The position numbers and the translations under genes are program-made. The notes under the pieces are model-generated. The model saw only the letters and a list, made by a program, of their open reading frames with translations. It was not told where the DNA came from and did no database searches. From Mallotus nudiflorus (Eukaryota > Streptophyta > Magnoliopsida > Malpighiales > Euphorbiaceae): 64,000 nt of DNA. The DNA is taken from contig CANTUR010000166.1 in assembly GCA_947683625.1 (NCBI GenBank), positions 6,651,001 to 6,715,000 on the forward strand, given 5' to 3'. Below, piece by piece: positions 22,901 to 35,507 of the stretch. Within the stretch, counting starts at the first letter, position 1, and each line of letters opens with the position of its first letter.

Positions 22901-25900
22901 AAAACTTTTGTTTGAGTGGAATTTGTCTTCAAAGGCTTAGGATATAAATGGGAAATTTATATAACTATCAAAAGCTTGGAAGATAAGATAACAAGGGTTG
23001 GATGTGGGGTTATCCCCATCTAAAGTATCTGTCTTGCCTTTGATATAGGTAAAATACTTCTTGCCTCTCTTTCAATAAGGCTCCTATTGAATATTCTTGG
23101 TTGTTTTCTTTGTCATAAAGCTTTTATGTATCTTTTAAAATTCTTACCTTATTGAAATGCACATTAAAATAGTCTCTTGGCGTTCAAGACTAGTTATGCT
23201 AATTCATTTTCCTATTGCCCTTACACAAAAAGCAGATATGGTTAATTAGATACTTGGGAAAAGTCTAAACTTTGCTAAGAAGAAGTGTAAAGAATGAGAG
23301 TTGTTGAAACTAACATATTGGAAGATCAATTGATCAAAATAACCATGAGCAGTTATGTTGTTATAAGTTGCTTCCTCTTGACTGAATTTATAACCTGTTG
23401 TAATAGATTTATTTTCTGTGGTTTCCCTAATCAAACTAGAGGCTACCACGGAACCACTTTTACTTTTAAATGCAACTTTTAACTTTTAAAAGTTGTATGC
23501 GCTTAAGGGTACCTTTTTATTAGAAGTGATTTAAATATGTGAATATCTATCTTTGATTTAATAGTGGAAAAAATCAAACAACTCATGCTTTCCCACCTTT
23601 TTTTTATGTATATATATATATATACATACATACAAAAGGAGCTTTAAAGAAGTTAAAGTTCGTATAAAGATATGCAATGAGGTAAGTTACTTGACACAGT
23701 ATGATTAATAGACTAGTTAATAGGTCCTTTGATACTCGTGTAGGTGTGATTTAAATAAAAGAACTCCTTACTCTATCGAATAAGCTAGGTAGATTGTCAA
23801 GTATGGGAGTTGCTATTCTCTTTTTTAACAGGAAATGAAGTTCCATTAAGTTCAATTTGCTTTACACCTGGAGTAGTAAAATTGTGACTACTGAGTTTGG
23901 ACATTTATCAAGTGAGATGACTGGGTATCTAGCTCTTAGAGGAGGAAAGGCCAAATCCAAGTGAAAGTCTATTGTTCTTAATGGAATCTGTAATAAGGTT
24001 GTTGCCCATTACCACTAAATCACCACCTACGATAGGACGCAAGTGTTTTGGCATAGAGTTTTCGTGGATTTGATAAATGTTGCAACATTTAACATAGTAG
24101 GAGTATCATATTAATAATTAAAAGATAAACATACATCCATTAAAAATATTACCGTAAATATACATCAAGTAAAAATGAAAAATGGTACAAAAATAATTCA
24201 TTGCAATTGTTGTATTGTAATATACATAAATTATGCTAAACTATAGTTTTTACATGTTTATAATGTTTATTGGATTTTGAGAAGTGATTTATCACTTGGA
24301 TAAATAAGAAAATATTTGTAAAGAGACGCAGTAGTGGCGACATGCTTTATTGTCATTATTTTTCTTATATTTAATTTTTGGTATGAAAAAGAGGTTGTAA
24401 TGGCATCCTAGGCTTTATGACACCTTTGAAGTAGTAAAGCCTTATAGTTCTTGCTATACATTTGAAAGTATGGAATTACGTTTGTGTTAAGTTTGGGGTT
24501 TAGGAGGGAAGGGTAGGAGTAAACGTGTTATAACCTTCGAAGCCTTTAATAAGTGAAGCAAGGAAGCAGAGTGAAGGGAACGAAGCGAATTGAAATTGAA
24601 TAAGTGAAGTGAGCTTTAAGAAGTAGGCCCTTATTCATTTTCTATATTGGTCAAATATGTGGCGCTGGGAGAGGAGTAGTATTGCTAATATATATTATAC
24701 TAGTTAAGGGTAAAAGCCTCTACAAAGAGATGCCTAAAGCTATATCGCGAGAGATGCGAGTTAAGCCCTGAACCTAAGTATGAGGGAAATGCTTCTCAAG
24801 GTATGTGAAACCTTTCAAAAACATATAAATTGAGATGTTTCGTAAGATAATACTATTAAAAATGAAAACTTCTACAAAAAATGTGCTTATAATGTGTTAG
24901 GAGAATCATGTGATTTAGTGTAGAGAGAATAATGTGTTTAGAGACATTTATATTAGAATTACAATAGAATTACAATTACTTGTTTTCAACAATTGTTTTG
25001 ATGTAATGAGTAATTACATGATTAATGGTGATAATATTGTTTTATGATTAATTGGATTTTTTTATTGTCATGGATGATTTGAATTTTACTGTTACTTTTA
25101 AAATATGAATAATTATTAGGAATTGTTATGTGTTGTTAGGTAATTTATTACTTTGTATTCATTTTTAAGTCTGGGTCTTCGAAATTATGAATGACGCTTG
25201 CACGACGACAATGCTTCCTAGGTTATGTCAAGACTTTAAAAAACACATGACTTAAGATGGTACCTAAGTTAATACTATCAAAAATGAAAAATTCTACTAA
25301 AGATGTGCTTATGATGCAATGGAAAATCATGTGATATAAGGTGGAAAGAATGGTTAAAAGTGTTACATGGGAAAAGTACTCATTATGTGGTTTCAAAGTT
25401 TTACAATTTTAAATATGTGTTTCATTTTTTTATAATTTGAGTCTTATGTTTATTGCCATTTAACGACTTTTTAATATACGAGGATAACGTTGTTAAATGC
25501 GTTTGATGGTGTTAGCCGTATATACTAAAATCGTCAAACGACGACAAATACAAGACCTAATTTATCAAAAAAGGAAAACACATTTAAAATTGCGAAACTT
25601 TAAAATCACAAAGTGGTTTTCTATATTTTCTCCTAAATACAATCATATTTGTGGATTTTTTTTTTTTAGCCAAATGAAATTGTTTATTCCTCACCACAAG
25701 AAAGGAGAGCAAGTGGGGAAGGGTATATTTCTTAATATTTTGAACATTGTTCTTAAGATGTTTACATGTTTTGTCACTTGAAATTCTTATGAAGAATTGT
25801 AGAGTTACAATTACTTATTTTCAATAAGCTTTATGATGTAATTTACAATGAATGGTTACTATTATGTTCAATAATTAATTCTATGTTTCAATTATTATGA

Positions 25901-28900
25901 ATAATTTAAATTTTACTATTAAAATATGAATTGAATTGCAACTGATCGTTAACCTCAATCCTTACACTATGTAGCACGGAAATAGAAATAGGAAAGTGGG
26001 GAAATTTTTATGATATTTTTGAAAAATATAAGAAATAAAAATATGTAAATATTAAAAATGTAGAGGTATATTAATAAATATTAAAAATTTATAAATATAT
26101 ATAAATAATTAATTTTGAAAGATTTATCTATTATTATCAGTTAATGGTATAATTATAAATTATTTTGTTTAGTTAAGAAAAAAGGGAAAAAATAAAGAAA
26201 TGTATTTTCTAAATTAGAAATATGTTTTTTAATTTTTAAATTTGTAGACAGTACTTATATGCTTTTGAGGAGTTTTCTAGAATTTTCAAAACATCAAAGC
26301 GGTTATTCACCATAGTCCCTACGATTTGTTGATCTTTGTTGTGTTGGGGATTGTCTTTTTTTATTTTTTTCATCTCTTGATATTGTTTTTTTTTTTTTTT
26401 ATTTTAGTTTACAAAAAAAATTTATTACCATAAAGAGCTAATATTAATGCATCGTTTTAGTCATTAAAATATGGCAAAAATAATTCATGGTATTACAGTA
26501 CATCACTTTAGTCATTAAAGTATAGAAAAAATAATTCATGATTTTATGCTCATGCGAATATCTTTTCACATTAATTTAATTATATTATTTGAATTTTTAT
26601 CTTCGAATGTTGATAGAGTCTGGTTACCTGATGAGGAGTCTCTCTCATCAAAGTTCATCCTTAAAGAGAATAATCTTTTCACACTATTTTTATCTTGCTA
26701 ATAAAAGTCATTGAAATAATACTTAAATGGTAGACTAAGTATAAAGAACTATGAGATAATGATGAATCTTTGCATTAATTGCATTAATTTAATTTAATCA
26801 ATTTTCCTTGAACAAGGAAGTAGGTTAATCTTTGCACTTGGTCACAAATTTCCTAATTAACCCTACGTAATAAATAATAAGAGATGATTGAGTTGCAACA
26901 ATAAATCTTATCAAATTCGAACTCCATTAGGTTTAAAAATGAGAAGTTTTACTTCAATTTGAGCTCAATTGCGGAGATCAAACTCAACTTGTTAGAATTT
27001 GTTGAAAGATTTGAGATCAACTTGACTTAAAGAATTGAAACTTAATTTCCACTTGAACTTCATTTGTTAGGCTCGAATTGGCTTAAAATAATTGAAATAC
27101 TAAACCAACTTTACCTGATTATGAATTGTTTTTTACAATTTTAAAATTTAATTTCAAACATATTCGAATAAGTATAATAATTATAAAATATAAAATAGTA
27201 AAGTTGTAAAAACTTGAATTAGAGTTGGGGTTTTCTATAGTTTATAACACTGAAATTTGGTTTCTTTATCAATGAAATTAGGTTAGAATGTCTCCAATGG
27301 TTCCCTTTTAAATAAATAGTATATTTTAGGTAATAAAGAGCATGTTAATGAATTTTTCAATATAAAGAGCAAATAATTTTATTTAAGTCCAATACATTTT
27401 TTATATTTCATTCTTCATTTTTTTAATCCTAAAAGCATTTAATTTTAATTTTTGAATATTGTGGTAAGAAAAAGGAAAAAAATTTAGATAATAAAAGAAG
27501 TCAATAGAAAATGATGATATGTATGAAAAATAAAGGTGTATTAATTAACCATTTTGTGTGGACAATGAATTTTGTAAAGAGTCAAATTTACTCTCTAATC
27601 TATTATTTAAATTTAGAGAGTGAGTTTGAAGTTTTATTTTTTACCATCACTCTTTATGATAAAAAATTTATGTTAAATAAAGAGTGAGTTGGAGATACTC
27701 TTAAACTTTACTCCTTCGGTAACATTAAGTTAATATCATGAGTGTCGCGGCTCATTTACACTTTTGCTGTTAATTTTTTTCCTTACATAATTACATGAAT
27801 CTCAAAATGCACATGTCATGAACTTGACCATTCGTTTTATTGTCACTATATTTATATTATTCAAATGCCTAATTATAACAATTACTATTTATCTATGATG
27901 TACGAAAATTTTAGCTATTAAGTTTTTTTGTGTTGGAAATATTTTCTATGTCAAAATAAGAAACTCCTTGAAAATGTATCGAAATTGTTTACGGCTTTCC
28001 GCAAATATGAAAAACAAGAAAACCCATTTCTAATTTGAAAAAGACATTTTTTTAATTCTTTTCTAGATAAGAATGAAAATAAATTTAAAAGGAATTGTGT
28101 ATTTTTCTTCTTAGCTAGATAAAATAATTTATAATTATATTATTAATTAATAGTAATAAATAAAATTTTTAATTATAGAAATTCATATTTATATATATTT
28201 CTAATATTTAATTACATAATCCTGTATTTTTAATGTCTTCATGTTTCTATTTCCACACAAATTAGAAGATGCCACTAAAAATATTATGAATGATAATGCA
28301 AATAATTAGAAGATTTTATAAATTGATATATAAAATTGCTAATGAACATTGTGAATGGAGTGACAATAAATTATTTTTCATGTTAAAAATTGATATAGAA
28401 GATTTTTATATTATTTTTTCTGTTTTAGAAATTTTTAGTGATAATGAATATCACTAATTATAAGTAGATTTCTGATTGGACCTTATTTTTATTTTTAGAT
28501 TAATCTACATAATTTTTTTAAAATTTATAAATCGATCTCTATATTTTTAATGTTTATAAATTAAATTGTTGTCCTGTTTTCTATACTGTTTACAAATATT
28601 ATTTTTTTTGTGTCTATGCTCTATAGTTGTTTGTGCCTATGTGAAGGATAACCCAATGGCAGTAAAAATTGTGAACAGTTATATTTTTATGTCATATCTG
28701 TGAGAATTCCATTGGATAAATAGGTTAAGAACCAGCATAAACCAACAATAATGACATTGGAAGGTTTTGAAATGAGTTACTTGTACTAGTCTGGTAAGTC
28801 TTCTAGAGGTCAGTTTAAAAAACTAAGGTATAACGAGGGTTTTGTTCCATATCATGTTGGCTATGGTCCTCTAATTTTCTGCTATAATTTACTTGCAGAT

Positions 28901-31900
28901 GCACCATTTGTGCCTACTTATCAGTTTTTCAACCATTATTGAGAAAAGGCTTGTTCCATATCGCTATGGGTTTGAAGAATGAGAACATGAATTAGCACTT
29001 TTTTAATTGTCATCATTTGAAAGTCATTATACCAATCTGGTTCACTGTCCCTTTGCCTTGAAAATCTATTAAATGAACAACTGTTAACGTTATGTTTGTA
29101 GTGTTAGTGATCTGTGACTGCAAGCTTTTTTGGTATTATGGAGCGACCAAGTTGGTTTGATGATAAAACTATCTGTAACCCATCATGAAGCTTAAAAATT
29201 TTCTTTTTGTAGAGCTTCAAGATTGATTTTTGCTTGAATTTGAAGAAAGAGGTTAGGAAATGCACTTAACTCCCACTGCATTCGAAAAGAATTTGAAGAA
29301 ACATCCCTCTCCCCCCTTCCCCCAAACATTAAAAAAGATCGCACAATAAATAAACATTAGGTTAACAAAGACAGAATTTCAAAATTCATATGAATTTTAG
29401 TTACTGACATGTCTTCATGCAATTTTTGCCTTTATATCTTATATTTTGTATCGTCATTTAAAGAAACTACACAGTGATTTAAAATCTCAGATAACATATG
29501 CTAAAATATTCCTTTGTCTCTGTCTATGTATATATATATATATATCATGGTGGTCCACCTTGAATAACCATTAAATATTCTTCTCAATTCTCATGAGTGG
29601 CATCTATGGAGATTGTTTGTTGCTGCATTCAACCAAAATCACAGGATAAGATGCAAAGACATGACAAATCCATCAAATGCAAAGTTCAGGAAGGACAAAA
29701 GGGATAGAATGTCAACAAAAGGGTAGAGACAAACTTCACGCACAATGTCGCTATCCTGTTATCACATTCTACAATACTCGGCCTTGGTTGCTGGCTATAT
29801 TTTTATTTTAGGGAAAAAAAAAGGTGCCTTGTAGTTGGAAGGTTTTGTAATTAGTCTGTGATTTTTTAAGAGCTTATGGTTTGTTTTTTTTATATGTAAT
29901 ATTATACTAACTAATATATATATATATATATATATATAGGGCTCTTTGTTTATTTTGTAATATATTAAATATTTATAACTTAATACTATAATAATATAAA
30001 TGCGTAATAGTAAAATTTTAATAGTACAATAATAAAAATGTTTGATGGTAAAATTATTTATAAATGATTTAGCATTGAACCAATAACATTGAAATCATAA
30101 TAAAATAGAAATGTATGCTTAATAAATATATAAATATTTTTTAAAAATTTCTAAATACTTAGATCTATGAAAACTCTCATAATTTTATCATTAAAAGTTA
30201 TAGTTAAATAATATTAAGATCACTTGATATAATATTAGGATGTTAAGAAATAATTTTCATTGTATTTAAATGGTTATGGATTTAATTCGTAAAAAATGCA
30301 TAAAAGTGTTAAAAATAAAATTACAAACATCTAAAATATCAAAAAAAAAAAAAAGTAAGTGAAAAAGTATATAACTGGGGTACTTTTATATATTTATCCT
30401 TTGATTCTATTTGTACATATGGTAAACAGTCTCCAGATCTTTCAAGGAAGATTTATTTATCTCGAAAACAGTAGCTTTGAATTTAGACATGCATGAACCT
30501 CGTGCATGCATGCACTTCTCTAGGTTAGCATCGAGACAACGGAGTGCTGTGGATAATTAACATTTTGGGTTCTGAGCAATACCTCCTGATAATTACCATA
30601 AACTACGTTATTATTTGGTTTTTTTTTTTTCTATACAACTTTTTTTTTTTCAATTGTTTAGAGTTTAAGTAAAGGTGTAAATAATCCGAATTGCTCCAAA
30701 CAATTCAATGTTTAGTTCGATAAAAATTTATTTAAATTTATATATTAAAATTCATTTAATAAATGAGTTAAGTTCAAATTATATAAAACTCGACTCATGA
30801 AGTTTACAAACCAGCTTTTAATTTTAATGTTTAATAATTTAATTTTAAATATATAATATATAATTTTTTATTGTAAAAAATATTTTAAAAATATATTAAT
30901 AAAATAAAATCATAATTTTTATAAAATATATTCTAAATTATTTTTTAATTTACAATTTATATTTTTAAAAATTTCTTTAATCTCAATTACACTTTTAAGT
31001 TTAACTAATTTAATTTTTTACTATAAAAAGAGTAGGAAACAAATTCGAAACTTACTCTCTATATTTCAATATATATACTTTTACTATTTAAACTATTTAT
31101 GAAATTTTTCTATATCAACTTTTATCAATATAGAACAACAGTTTGTCTAATTGGAGAATAAATTTGCCTATAAACTTAGTCCACAACCAACAAGTTACCA
31201 AATAAGCAACTTGTCATCATTGCGTGTCTATTTCTTGCCAATCAATGACGAGGAAGCAATAAAATCCTTGGCACCGACGTGCAATAATCACTATTATTGC
31301 TAAACTTGGCATAAAAGTTAACGTCATGACTTTCGAAGTGGTGTGTGTTTGTACATACTTTAATAGTTTCCTCTTTTGGGAAGATCCTTGCTATTTTTAA
31401 AAGCGAAAGAGGCAGGTTCATGTTCCTTATCCTACTCGATATTTTTGTTTTTGAGCTTATCCTACCAGAGATTATCGATCATTGGATATTGCATCTTTGC
31501 TGAGACAAGCAACTGTGCTCCACTTATTAAACAATTGTATAAAATGGCTCCGTAATGGGGTGAATTTGGTTTCGATTATATCAAGTGGACGATTTTCCCT
31601 TTCATTAATATCCTGAATTTGGTTTTCTCAAAAAAAAAAAAAAAAATCCTGACTGGGCCAGTGGAAAAAAATGCTTTTTTTTTTTTTTTAATTCCTAAGG
31701 TGAGTACATAATCACGTGGCACAAGAAGCAAGCCCACCCCTTTCCACTCACCCAGAGAAATATGCCTCTATTTGATGCCATGTTGATAAGTCCGCCAACT
31801 TCACTTCAATTGATTTGTGTTAAAGATCTAATCTATATCAAAATATAAGATTATTTTACAGTTTTAGTATGAAATTTTTCTTTAACAGTCTCTCTCTAAG

Positions 31901-34900
31901 TCTAAATGAATATGAACTAACTACACTTGTTAAATATAAAAGGGTTCACCTAATGACTCAAATAAAATTATAAATGAGTCCCATCCAATAATTTAAATAA
32001 AGTTGAAAATAAACTGTGTCTAAATTTAAATCTTAATTATGAGCTAAAAATTACTGCTCTGATATCATATTAATAAGTTCATGTGCCTCAAAAGTGTTGA
32101 TTTATATACATATATATGAACCTATAATGGGTTGATTTTATATAATATAAAATTAATTGTTTTTAACTTACAAATTATTGCTCTAATACTATATTAATAA
32201 CTCTATGAACTTCAAAAGTATTAGTGCAGACACACACATATGGAGTTGAGTTCATCACAAGTAGTTACCAACAAGAAAACATGAAGCTCTCATGTGAAGT
32301 AAGCAAGCACTGTACTAACTTTAATTAACTATTTGGAATATCCCACTAAAGTCGCAATGATTTGGCCGACACGAGACATTAATGTAAATTTTTTCCAACA
32401 GATAACTATGATAAATTTGATCGCAGTTATTATTATTATGATTATTATTTAATTTCAAATTTATTTTTTAGTAAGGAAACATAGAAAAGGGAAATATGAA
32501 CCTAAATTTTACCAAAAGAAAAATATTGAAATGGGAAATACGAAGACGTAAATAATAAAATGATAGAGGTCAAAATGTGATGAAAATACATAAACATTAG
32601 AAATGTATAGAAGGATATAAATAAATATGAGAAAATTATTATCAAATAATAATATAATTATAAATTATTTTATTAGTTAAGAAAAGTAGAGAATTTTTTA
32701 AAATTGAAAACGTATTTTTTAAAGTTGCAAATTGTGTTTTAAAATTGAAAATGTATTTTTAAATTTTCAAATTTATAAGTGGTCTCTAAACATTTTGAGG
32801 AATTTCATTGAGTTTCTCATATGAAAATACTTTTGACACTTGAAAAGATTATCAATTGAAGTTTCCATACATTCTAAAGTAGGACTACTATATTGAACTT
32901 AGAATATCACAATGTAAAATTATCTCCAATGTTATTACAACTTAAATCAACACTGTGCAAAACAACTTGATCACTTGCAATTAATAGTAATTAAATTTCC
33001 AAAAGAATTTAGCTTTAAATGCATTTATGAAATTGTAAAGCAATGAGGCAAGCGTTAGTTTATTTCTTACTATGATTCTTCAGTTTATATCCTAATTTTC
33101 AAATCTATTTTTTGGGAATTTCAGATATAAGATATCATTTCCTTCTTCATATATGGAAGGGAAGACCTATGAAATATATCCTTTTAAATTTTAAATCACT
33201 ACTTTGATTATTGTAATTTTTAGATGGTGTTCTAATTAAATGACAACACTAAGTTTAACGCATTTAAGTTGGAATGCGGCACTATAATGAGGTAGGAGAG
33301 GTAGGATTCGAAAGATCTACTATTTAATTTATAACTTATATAATAGCAAAATAAGTTTTCTAATTTGTAGTACATGATAATTATTCTTTATATTTTTTAT
33401 AATTGTATCTGTGGTAAATTTATCTTAAAAAGTTAAGTTAGTGTACTTTTTAATTTTATTAGGTTCAAAAATAAGTTTATAAAAAATATAAGTTCATAAA
33501 CAGTATTTAACAAATAAAAAAGAAATTAAATCAAATAATTGCACCACCTCAAATTCCGTCGGTCCATTATCTAGCTCAAATACAATCCTAAAATCGCGTT
33601 CTAAGCTTTCCAGAGCTTAAAAAAAATGAATCAAGATATCACTCAAAAAAATGAAGTGGTAAAATGTTTAAATGTTCTTATCTATTTTGGGATATTAAAG
33701 TGTAACAGGGCTTAGAGTTTTGGAAAATACTGTTTTCTTTCAGTATGTGTATTCTCCTTATTGTGGATAGCGGTAAGACTATCATTTGCGGCAATCTAAA
33801 GATATATATATACAGTAGCAGAAATTTCTACAGCGTTAAAGGAAATCAAATTTTCACCTATACAGCAATCTGCATCGTAGATTTAATACGGGAGTATAGG
33901 CCTATGGTGATTTTCCTTCACCTTGGTAATTTGTCAAAACAATTGATACCATAGCCACTATACTTGCTACTGTTGATTGAAGTACCAAAGATGTCTTCTT
34001 CTATGCCGTTGTCATCAACTGAACTCCAAATGAATTCATCCACCTCGTCTTAATTGAAGTACTAAAGGTATCTTCTACTATGCCATTGTCATCAACTAAA
34101 CTCCGAATAAATTCATACACCTCGTCTGATTAATCGTGTGTCATCGACTGAACGCAAAATAAATTCATCCACCTGATTAATCGTGGGTTGTCGCAAGATT
34201 ATGCCAACCAGCACAATTATAGTCACCTCCTTTATATATACATATATAAACACCCTCTACGATCACTAGAAATTAATAAGAGCGTCCCGAATAACACACG
34301 ACACTCTTCTAGTGAACTCCAAATTATCATTTCATTCATCAATCTTAAATACTAGTGCCCCCACTTAGACTATTTCTGATAGCATTCAGTTGGAGTTGAG
34401 TTAAAAGCTCTTATTTAGTAAAAAAATGTCATTTTAAAGCTGCAAATGTAGTCTTTGATTTCCTAATAACTCATATACATGCAGTTTCATATCCTAATTC
34501 ACTGTGATGTACTGCACGTTATTAGCTGAAGAACTAGCTCTAGTGTGCGGCCACTTGCTGAGATTTATAATCGATATCTCTAAATTCTAATTAATGTTCA
34601 GCAAAGTGCAGATCTTCTATTTATGTAAAATTACATGTTCTAAAAAGAACATGAGCGATTATAATAATAATCATCTCGTACCTTACTCCTACAATTATCT
34701 AAAAAAAATGCTTTACATTCCGAAACTTTTTTTCTACTCAGAATATTATTTTTTAAGAAACAGGAAAAGCAACTATATCTAATTAATTTTTTTTAATGAA
34801 AAAAATAAATAAATTGCACTTGAATTAACAACATAAACATCCATGCACAAACTTTTGCATCAAATCATAGCCTAAAATTTCACCATAAAATCACAAAATT

Positions 34901-35296
34901 TACAGCAAGTGCATTTTTAAACAAATCAAACCACTAAAAATCCAAACAAAATCATTGTCAAGGCAAACGAACTCATGAGACAGAAGAGAAGCAGTTGACG
35001 AAAGGAGAACGACGAAGACGAAGGAGAAGAAGCAAGATCGATCTCGAAAATTAATTAATCACGAAAAAATTACTTAAAAAATTAATGATCAACGGTAGCT
35101 AGATAGACAGGTACCTGGAGCTGGAGAAATCGTAGAGCCTGCCAGTGCTAGAGAAAATTACAACTCCGACTTCAGCATCGCAAAGGATCGCGAGCTCCTT
35201 CGCTTTCTTCAACAGTCCGTTTCTTCTCTTCGAGAAAGTAACTTGCCTACTCGTCGAATTGTCTATTCTCCTTATCACTATTTTCCCTCTCCCCAT
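16984..35296 (-). CDS. AGL17/ANR1-clade MADS-box transcription factor
   Basis: Eight coding exons on the minus strand give 723 nt, 240 aa: 35115-35296, 19788-19866, 18910-18971, 17679-17778, 17547-17588, 17382-17465, 17101-17255, 16984-17002. All junctions are GT...AG and in phase; exon lengths of 79, 62, 100, 42 and 42-multiple are typical of MIKC MADS genes. Residues 1-60 are the DNA-binding and dimerising MADS domain (starts MGRGKIVIRRIDN). Then come a short I region (SIKSIIERYNKAKEE), a K box with coiled-coil heptads (FWQREAAML ... LSGLSVKDLQNLE), and a variable C terminus ending KTGRLQLQ. The paired LIHQENVELYKKV / LIRQENTELHKKV units and C-terminal GLGIGEES are hallmarks of the AGL17 group, nuclear regulators known for root and nitrate-response roles (ANR1, AGL21) and flowering (AGL17). 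The gene looks intact. Coding intron 1 (19867-35114) is 15,248 bp. Exact orthology within the clade is not settled. Confidence 0.93.
21795..22262 (-). repeat. Dispersed repeat family 2, copy 1
   Basis: An AT-rich repeat whose right side (ggctcgtgaac, tttgagtttaactcg, ttaaatgagc) recurs inverted at about 30745-30815. The left part carries gagccgagcc-like words. Repeats of this kind are common in plant intergenic DNA, but the class is not clear. Confidence 0.4.
24760..25930 (+). repeat. Degenerate tandem duplication, unit about 430 bp
   Basis: A segment at 24838-24930 (aatactattaaaaatgaaa, aatgtgcttataatg, aatcatgtgattta) recurs at 25270-25360 with about 80% match by eye. The following part (acaattacttgttttcaa, gatgatttgaattttact) recurs at about 25806-25930. 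Order is conserved but spacing is not, so insertions separate the copies. Confidence 0.5.
25975..26282 (-). repeat. MITE-like repeat, copy B
   Basis: Same family as the copy near 11.4 kb, inverted: the conserved interior runs from 26143 to 26180 as ggtataattataaattattt then agttaaga. The left end has cacggaaatagaaatagg, the right end gaggagttttcta. It lies in intron 1 of the MADS gene. Confidence 0.55.
27959..28257 (+). repeat. MITE-like repeat, copy D
   Basis: Forward-orientation copy with agaaactccttgaaaatg at the left end, interior gataaaataatttataatta at 28117-28136, and catgtttctatttcc at the right end. It lies in intron 1 of the MADS gene. Confidence 0.55.
30664..30960 (+). repeat. Dispersed repeat family 2, copy 2
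   Basis: Inverted relative to the copy at 21.8-22.3 kb. Shared words include catttaataaatgagttaa, ttcaaattata and aaactcgactc-type segments. The remainder is diverged AT-rich DNA. Boundaries are approximate. Confidence 0.4.
31777..32226 (-). repeat. Possible LTR/TRIM retroelement relic
   Basis: Two segments match the complement of a tRNA-Met primer site: tgctctgatatca at 32055-32067 (12 of 13 to TGCTCTGATACCA) and tgctctaatacta at 32179-32191 (11 of 13). Each is followed by a related word (attaataagttcatg / attaataactctatg) and then cctcaaaagtgttga-like sequence; a third related piece lies near 31777. In minus orientation this is LTR followed by PBS, so a small retroelement remnant is plausible. 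No coding capacity is present. Confidence 0.35.
32474..32819 (-). repeat. MITE-like repeat, copy C
   Basis: Inverted copy with interior aatataattataaattattt then tattagttaagaa at 32647-32683, left end aaggaaacatagaaaaggga and right end cattttgaggaatttcattg. It lies in intron 1 of the MADS gene, about 2.3 kb downstream of exon 1. Confidence 0.55.
33976..34174. repeat. 77-bp tandem repeat, two and a half copies
   Basis: A unit starting attgaagtac and containing ttgtcatcaact and attcatccacctcgtct is present at 33976-34052 and 34053-34129. A partial third copy (gtcatcgactgaac ... attcatccacc) lies at about 34138-34174. The sequence is less AT-rich than its surroundings. It lies about 0.9 kb inside intron 1 from the MADS exon. 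Confidence 0.65.
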
Positions 35297-35460
35297 TCCT
35301 CCTCTTCTCTGCGTTCACTCTCACTCTACACTACACACAAATCGATTTCATCAAAATCTCAAAAAAAAAAAAAAATCACATATATATTGGGAAAAAAAAT
35401 ACTTACCTGGAGAAAAGAAGCAATCGGAGAGGTTTCAGAGACGTAGTTTTGGAGAGATTT
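35297..35460 (-). other. 5' untranslated region of the MADS gene with a likely intron
   Basis: On the minus strand a perfect donor ctccag|gtaagt lies at 35407/35406. A plausible acceptor gtgtgtag at 35331-35332 would give a 76-nt leader intron, leaving about 34 nt of leader before the ATG. An alternative acceptor after tttttgag gives an intron of 49 nt, which is short for plants. The pyrimidine-rich and then AG-rich composition fits a 5' leader. Confidence 0.45.
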
Positions 35461-35507
35461 CAAAAAAAAAAAAGTTTAGGTTTGGTTTGGTTTGTTAGTT
35501 TAATCGA

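Larger units (their letters stand above)
19867..35114 (-). other. Giant first coding intron of the MADS gene (15.2 kb)
   Basis: The donor is GTACCT after the MADS-domain exon and the acceptor is TTACAG before exon 2. I found no credible gene inside on either strand. It holds three copies of a MITE-like repeat, two copies of a second dispersed repeat, a degenerate duplication at 24.8-25.9 kb, tRNA-Met-complement-like sites near 32.06 and 32.18 kb, a 77-bp tandem repeat at 33976, and TA and AAT microsatellites. Long first introns of MADS genes are often regulatory (AGAMOUS, FLC, STK), so cis-elements may lie here. Confidence 0.85.

Noticed and set aside
33745..33954. 69-codon plus-strand frame in the MADS intron
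   Set aside because: No homology recognised and AT-rich codons; it is expected by chance in a 15-kb intron.
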